From Deltaproteobacteria bacterium (GTDB taxonomy: Bacteria > Bdellovibrionota > Bdellovibrionia > JABDDW01), in assembly GCA_013287405.1 (NCBI GenBank), contig JABDDW010000006.1, forward strand, positions 1-35,447: DNA of 35,447 nucleotides, written 5' to 3'. Shown here one piece after another: positions 31,789 to 35,447 of the stretch. The notes below the pieces were generated by a model. That model was not told where the DNA came from. It made no database searches and saw only the letters and a list, made by a program, of their open reading frames with translations. Position 1 is the first letter of the stretch, and each line of letters opens with the position of its first letter. The position numbers and the translations under genes were made by a program.

Positions 31789-32225
31789 TGGATTTTCTGA
31801 CGGGAATGAGAGTGAGTGCTAGTGGTATGACGGCTCAGCGTATGCGCATGAATGCCATATCCAGTAATATAGCCAACGTAAATACTACGAGGACACCTGA
31901 AGGCGGTGCTTATCGTCGAAAAGAAGTCATTTTGTCGGCCATGCCTCAACAACGGGATTTTGGGGAGATTCTTGCTGGCAAGGTTGATAACGACATTGAC
32001 CGTGTTCAGGTTACAGATATTCGACCCGACCGAAAGGGTCCTCTTATGAAATATGAACCCAACCATCCGGACGCCAACGCCGAGGGGTATGTGGCTTATC
32101 CTGATATCAATGTTATGCAAGAAATGGTGGACATGCTTCAAGCCTCTCGAAGTTACGAGGCTAATGTTTCTGCAATGAACACCACCAAAAATATGGCTTT
32201 GAGTGCGATAGAGATTGGTCGATAA
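31788..32225 (+). CDS. flgC: flagellar proximal rod protein FlgC
   Basis: 145 residues. N-terminal S-A-S-G-M-T-A-Q-R-M-R-M-N-A-I-S-S-N-I-A-N-V-N-T-T-x-T-P-E-G-G-A-Y-R-R-K and C-terminal G-Y-V-A-Y-P-D-I-N, V-x-E-M-V-D-M-L-Q-A-S-R-S-Y-E-A-N are diagnostic for FlgC. Rod component next to FlgB. Start shares one base with the flgB stop. Confidence 0.96.
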   Translation: MDFLTGMRVSASGMTAQRMRMNAISSNIANVNTTRTPEGGAYRRKEVILSAMPQQRDFGEILAGKVDNDIDRVQVTDIRPDRKGPLMKYEPNHPDANAEGYVAYPDINVMQEMVDMLQASRSYEANVSAMNTTKNMALSAIEIGR

Positions 32226-32250
32226 ACTTTTTTTAAAAAGGAGCTAAGCC

Positions 32251-32589
32251 ATGGACGGCTTAACGATTAGCACAGCGCAAGCGGTTTTAAACACCGGCCA
32301 GACGACCAAAGAAATAAATAAGGTTTCACCAGATATTGGCCCCAGTATTTCGACTGGTAATAACAGCGAAAAATCTTTTGCGGCTACTTTAAAAGACGCT
32401 GTGGACTCTGTCAATACAGCGCAAAGAGAATCGGACCTCAAAATGCAGGAATTGGCCACCGGAAAAAGTCAAAATATTCATGAAACAATGCTTGCCGCCG
32501 AGAAGGCTGATATTGCCCTCAGACTGATGGTGCAGGTGCGAAATAAAATGATTGAAGCTTATCAAGAGATGATGAGGATGCAGGTTTGA
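32251..32589 (+). CDS. fliE: flagellar hook-basal body protein FliE
   Basis: 112 residues; AAAAAGGAG precedes the ATG. The carboxyl half (S-F-A-A-T-L-K-D-A-V-D-S-V-N, A-x-G-K-S-Q-N-I-H-E-T-M-L-A-A-E-K-A, then A-L-R-L-M-V-Q-V-R-N-K-M-I-E-A-Y-Q-E-M-M-R-M-Q-V) is characteristic of FliE, which joins the MS ring to the rod. Standard length. Confidence 0.95.
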   Translation: MDGLTISTAQAVLNTGQTTKEINKVSPDIGPSISTGNNSEKSFAATLKDAVDSVNTAQRESDLKMQELATGKSQNIHETMLAAEKADIALRLMVQVRNKMIEAYQEMMRMQV

Positions 32590-32604
32590 TAAAGGAGAGA
32601 ACAA

Positions 32605-34260
32605 TTGAAGAAGCTATTTGATAAGGTTATAAATCAGGTTAAAGACTTCTACAATAACTTAACGCCGATGAAACGGGTTAGCGTTATCTCTGCCTGCTTT
32701 ATTGTGGCGTCGACTTTTGTCATTGTAGGTCTGATGATCTCGGGGAGAAGTTATACCCCGCTCTTCACAAACATCCCAGTGGATCAAGTTCCACTCATCG
32801 TGGGTAAGCTTCAAGAAAAGCAAATCCCCTACCAACTTCTAGACGGTGGAAAAACAATTAGTGTTCCTCCGGAGTTTTTACGAAGCACTCAGATGATGCT
32901 TATGAGTGAGACCGGGTTTCAAAAAATAGGGCAAATTGGCTTTGAGCTCTTCGATAAGGATAGTTTTGGTACGACAAGCTACGTGCAAAGAATAAATTAT
33001 CAGAGAGCTCTTCAAGGTGAACTGGTGAGAACCATAGACAGTCTTGAAGTGGTCAAAAATGCTAAGGTCATTCTTGCTCTGCCACCAAAGAAAACATTTT
33101 TAGAAGAGGGCGAGTCCCCGTCGGCGTCGGTGGTGTTGGATGTCAGAGATGGAAAAACTCTGAGCACCGACCAAGTTCGAGGCATCATCCACCTTGTGGC
33201 GAGTGCTGTCGAAGGAATGGAGCCCGAAAAAGTTACGGTGGTCGATGGTTTTGGTAAGGTTTTAAGTAAAAATGTTGTGGGTCCGGTGGCTGCGGCGACT
33301 AACGATATGATGGAGTACAAACTAAATCGTGAACATGAATTTGAATCTAGAATAGAAGATATTTTAACCAAAGCCGTTGGAGCGGGAAAGGTCATTGCCC
33401 GTGTTAATGCTGATGTGAACTTTAGGCAGATTTCGTCCATGGAAGAAATTGTTGATCCAGATAAACAAGCGACCCATTCCGTTCAAACTGAAGAGGAAAA
33501 ATTAAGAGGAAATCGATCCACGGCTACCGGGGCTCCTGGAGCCCGAGCCAATCTCCCGGGTGCCGATGAAGCCGGGGGCAACGGATTCAAGCAAGATGTA
33601 GATAAGGAGTTAAAAACGATCAACTACGATAACACCAAGACGGTACGCAATATAAAGGAGCCCACAGGAGGCATTGATCGACTGAGTGTTGCCGTCATTG
33701 TAGACGGAGTGACCACGTCGACTGTAGAAAATGGAAAAACTATAGAAAAATGGACTCCGCGCACTCCTGAAGAACTGGTTCAGTTTGAATCTATAGTTAA
33801 GAATTCTATCGGATTTGATGAAAAACGGGGAGACACCTTTAAAATCGAAAACATTAAATTTCAGAAAGAAGATTTCTCAGAATCTGATCGGATGCTAAGC
33901 GCACTGGAGAAAAGAAAGCTTATTTCGTACCTGATAAAATGGGGAATCTTAGGACTTATATTTGGCGCGTTTTTTATGTTGGTCATTCGGCCGTTCATGC
34001 GCTGGATTACTGAAAGCTTTCAGGATTCAGTGGATCAGATGTTGCCTAAAACCATTGAAGAACTCGAAGATTTACAGACTGTGGATAACAGTTTGCCTGG
34101 AATGGGAGGGGCCCTTCCTATGCTTGAGGAAAGTCTGGATCCGGACAAAGCGGAGAGTGAACTTCTTAAGGAGCGCATCATGGCTCTTGTTCAAGGTGAC
34201 AGTAAGAAAGCAGCTTACGCTTTAAACCAATGGATCGATGAACGACGGACCGCAAGTTGA
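32605..34260 (+). CDS. fliF: flagellar MS-ring protein FliF
   Basis: 551 residues beginning with TTG 32605, with AAAGGAG 7 bases upstream. Membrane helices are near 25-47 and 442-461, with a large periplasmic ring-building part between them (YTPLFTNI, P-Y-Q-L-L-D-G-G-K, R-x-x-Y-Q-R-A-L-Q-G-E-L-V-R-T-I; V-I-L-A-L-P). The cytoplasmic end (SELLKERIMALVQGDSKKAA through Y-A-L-N-Q-W-I-D) is the segment that binds the FliG N-domain. Length is typical for the family. It is the platform on which the motor and export gate assemble. Confidence 0.96.
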   Translation: MKKLFDKVINQVKDFYNNLTPMKRVSVISACFIVASTFVIVGLMISGRSYTPLFTNIPVDQVPLIVGKLQEKQIPYQLLDGGKTISVPPEFLRSTQMMLMSETGFQKIGQIGFELFDKDSFGTTSYVQRINYQRALQGELVRTIDSLEVVKNAKVILALPPKKTFLEEGESPSASVVLDVRDGKTLSTDQVRGIIHLVASAVEGMEPEKVTVVDGFGKVLSKNVVGPVAAATNDMMEYKLNREHEFESRIEDILTKAVGAGKVIARVNADVNFRQISSMEEIVDPDKQATHSVQTEEEKLRGNRSTATGAPGARANLPGADEAGGNGFKQDVDKELKTINYDNTKTVRNIKEPTGGIDRLSVAVIVDGVTTSTVENGKTIEKWTPRTPEELVQFESIVKNSIGFDEKRGDTFKIENIKFQKEDFSESDRMLSALEKRKLISYLIKWGILGLIFGAFFMLVIRPFMRWITESFQDSVDQMLPKTIEELEDLQTVDNSLPGMGGALPMLEESLDPDKAESELLKERIMALVQGDSKKAAYALNQWIDERRTAS

Positions 34261-34412
34261 AAGGATTTAAAACAGTTGGAACTAGACTAAAGGGGAGCGG
34301 AACATGATCTCGGATCTTACTTTTGAAGAGTTAAAGGGAATGGAAAAGGCGGCCATACTGCTGAATTACCTGGGTGAGGCCGCCGCGACGGAGCTCTTTA
34401 AACATCTTGAGG

Positions 34413-34441
34413 ACAGCGATATTCGAAAGTTGATTAACAAT
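34413..34441 (+). repeat. 29-bp inverted repeat in fliG, left arm (donor)
   Basis: This segment codes the normal FliG N-domain residues D-S-D-I-R-K-L-I-N-N and is therefore the ancestral copy. Its exact reverse complement is at 34701-34729. The bases beyond both ends do not match. Confidence 0.9.
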
Positions 34442-34700
34442 ATGCATCGCTTGAGAACGATCCCTATTGATGTCACTAAACGCGTTCTTGAAGAATATTA
34501 TGAGAAAGTCAGTGAAGCTGAGGAATATATCTTTTCTAAAGACGTGGCTACCAAAGAGACGATTGTGGCCGCTGTTGGAGAAGAGAGAGCTCGTGGGATT
34601 TTGGGGCACTTAAATCTCACTGCCGGAACGGCAGGGCGCACTTTAGAATCACTTGAACTTGTAGACGCCAAATCTCTGGCCAATTTTTTAGTGAGTGAAC

Positions 34701-34729
34701 ATTGTTAATCAACTTTCGAATATCGCTGT
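34701..34729 (-). repeat. 29-bp inverted repeat in fliG, right arm (inserted copy)
   Basis: Perfect reverse complement of 34413-34441, 259 bases away. The last 8 bases (ATCGCTGT) encode the conserved I-A-V and probably existed before, giving microhomology with 34413-34420. The preceding 19 bases replace the expected P-Q-T codons of the E-H-P-Q motif and shift the frame. Confidence 0.9.
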
Positions 34730-35325
34730 TATCTTGGCTCATTTGGAACCTGAAAAGAAATGTGAAGTCTTAAAGAGAATGCCAGAAAGTCTTCAGGCCG
34801 AGGCGGTCTTGAGAATGGCCAACCTGGATTATATTTCCCCTGAACTTATCGAAGAAGTCGATAAGGTTTTAAGGCAGGAATTGGCCACAATGGGTAGTGT
34901 TGAACAGTCCCAACTTGGTGGCGTTCAACCTGTGGCCGAAATGTTAAACGTTATGGATAAGAACACCGAGACGGCCATTATGTCTCGCCTAGAAGAAAAA
35001 GATCCAATTCTCGCCGAAGAAATTCGAAAACTTATGTTTGTGTTCGAAGACATTATTAAGATTGATAATAGAGGTATTCAAGCCCTCCTTAAAGAAATTC
35101 CCAATGACAAACTTCTTCTTGCCCTTAAAACAGCCAATGACGAAATTAAAGATAAAATATTTAAAAATATGTCTTCAAGGGCTGCGACTCTCATTCAAGA
35201 AGATCTCCAGAGCATGGGACCCTCTAAGTTGTCTGACGTTGAGGGGGCTCAACAAGAAATTGTTAATATGGCTCGAAAATTAGAAGCTGAGGGTAAAATT
35301 TTAATTGCTCGCGGCGGAGCGGAGG

Positions 35326-35447
35326 ATGCCCTTGTTTAAACCGGTACTTAAACCAGCTGTGGATGATATTTCATATCTGATCTATGAACCCAGAACCTTT
35401 GAAACCACAGTGCCGGAACAAGTCGTCTCTTTTGCCAGAGGTCAGGA
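35326..35447 (+). CDS. fliH: flagellar assembly protein FliH (N-terminal part)
   Basis: Starts at ATG 35326, overlapping the fliG end by 14 bases, with CGGAG 6 bases upstream, and is open to the window edge. Forty residues are visible (MPLFKPVLKPAVDDISYLIY, then E-P-R-T-F-E-T, V-P-E-Q-V-V-S-F-A-R-G-Q). FliH N-termini are poorly conserved, so the name rests mainly on its place after fliF and fliG. FliH regulates the FliI ATPase in flagellar export. Confidence 0.7.
   Translation, partial: MPLFKPVLKPAVDDISYLIYEPRTFETTVPEQVVSFARGQ

Larger units (their letters stand above)
34304..35339 (+). pseudogene. fliG: flagellar motor switch protein FliG, frame-disrupted
   Basis: FliG is the motor switch protein that binds FliF with its N-domain and MotA with its C-domain; normal length about 330-345. 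Here the frame from ATG 34304 gives the N-domain and linker (134 residues) and stops at 34706-34708 right after V-S-E-H. A second frame (from about 34695, no ribosome site seen) continues with I-A-V-I-L-A-H-L-E-P-E-K-K-C-E and runs to the TAA at 35339. The break falls in the conserved E-H-P-Q-x-I-A motif. The 19 bases between the H codon and the I codon are not P-Q-T coding sequence; 9 are expected, so the excess of 10 causes the shift. Restoring this would give about 341 residues. The extra bases are an inverted copy of 34421-34439. Could be a true mutation, or an assembly error. Confidence 0.85.

Noticed and set aside
34413..34729. Invertible phase-variation segment bounded by the 29-bp repeats
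   Set aside because: The left arm is normal conserved coding sequence and the right arm is derived; flipping the interval would not restore the FliG frame, and no recombinase is nearby.
1..35447. tRNA, rRNA, tmRNA, RNase P RNA, SRP RNA and CRISPR arrays
   Set aside because: No cloverleaf with a T-loop motif, no conserved RNA signatures and no regularly spaced repeats were seen on reading the intergenic regions.

Overview
The window looks like a chromosomal segment of a motile Gram-negative predator-like bacterium, most plausibly from Bdellovibrionota (Oligoflexia/Bdellovibrio-like) or a close former deltaproteobacterial lineage. The grounds are a sigma-54-controlled flagellar operon, an Mla-type lipid transport operon linked to a LytM peptidase, trmFO, many membrane-anchored signalling proteins and frequent TTG/GTG starts. 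The placement is inferred from gene content; no rRNA or other taxonomic marker is present, and no tRNA, rRNA, CRISPR array or transposase was found.

Layout. (1) 1-3639, plus strand: tightly overlapping operon of two FtsX/LolC-type ABC permeases (the first only as a C-terminal tail), a LolA-like periplasmic protein and a predicted outer-membrane beta-barrel, probably an envelope lipid or lipoprotein export module. (2) 3695-11605: a dense two-component island. The minus strand carries a REC-HK-REC-REC hybrid kinase, a broken receiver and a HAMP histidine kinase. The plus strand carries an atypical receiver, a RaiA/HPF-like-domain-receiver fusion, a 47-residue small protein, a lone Hpt protein, an OmpR-type regulator and a receiver with a C-terminal membrane anchor. 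Together they could form a multistep phosphorelay. (3) 11686-19943: an accessory-looking stretch of singletons: DOPA-dioxygenase-family protein, MORN-like repeat protein, XRE regulator, small membrane proteins, GNAT, SDR, an LPP20-like lipoprotein, aquaporin plus metallopeptidase, and several small secreted proteins. Long intergenic spaces here hold inverted repeats and possible structured RNA. (4) 20109-27201: FHA/coiled-coil/membrane protein, trmFO, a divergent DciA-family gene, and the minus-strand operon lipoprotein-mlaE-mlaF-mlaD-M23 peptidase. (5) 27374-35447, plus strand: a near-consensus sigma-54 promoter followed by a small basic ORF, an AMIN-like/TPR periplasmic protein, a receiver-less sigma-54 activator, then flgB, flgC, fliE, fliF, fliG and the start of fliH.

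The most unexpected observation is in fliG. The reading frame breaks exactly at the conserved EHPQ motif. The foreign bases there belong to a 29-bp perfect inverted copy of a segment about 260 bp upstream in the same gene, which is the signature of a templated (template-switch) mutation or an assembly artefact. Other points of interest are the RaiA-like/receiver fusion, the paired atypical receivers, the receiver with an extracytoplasmic tail, and PhoB-box-like and 10-bp tandem operator-like repeats in two divergent promoter regions.
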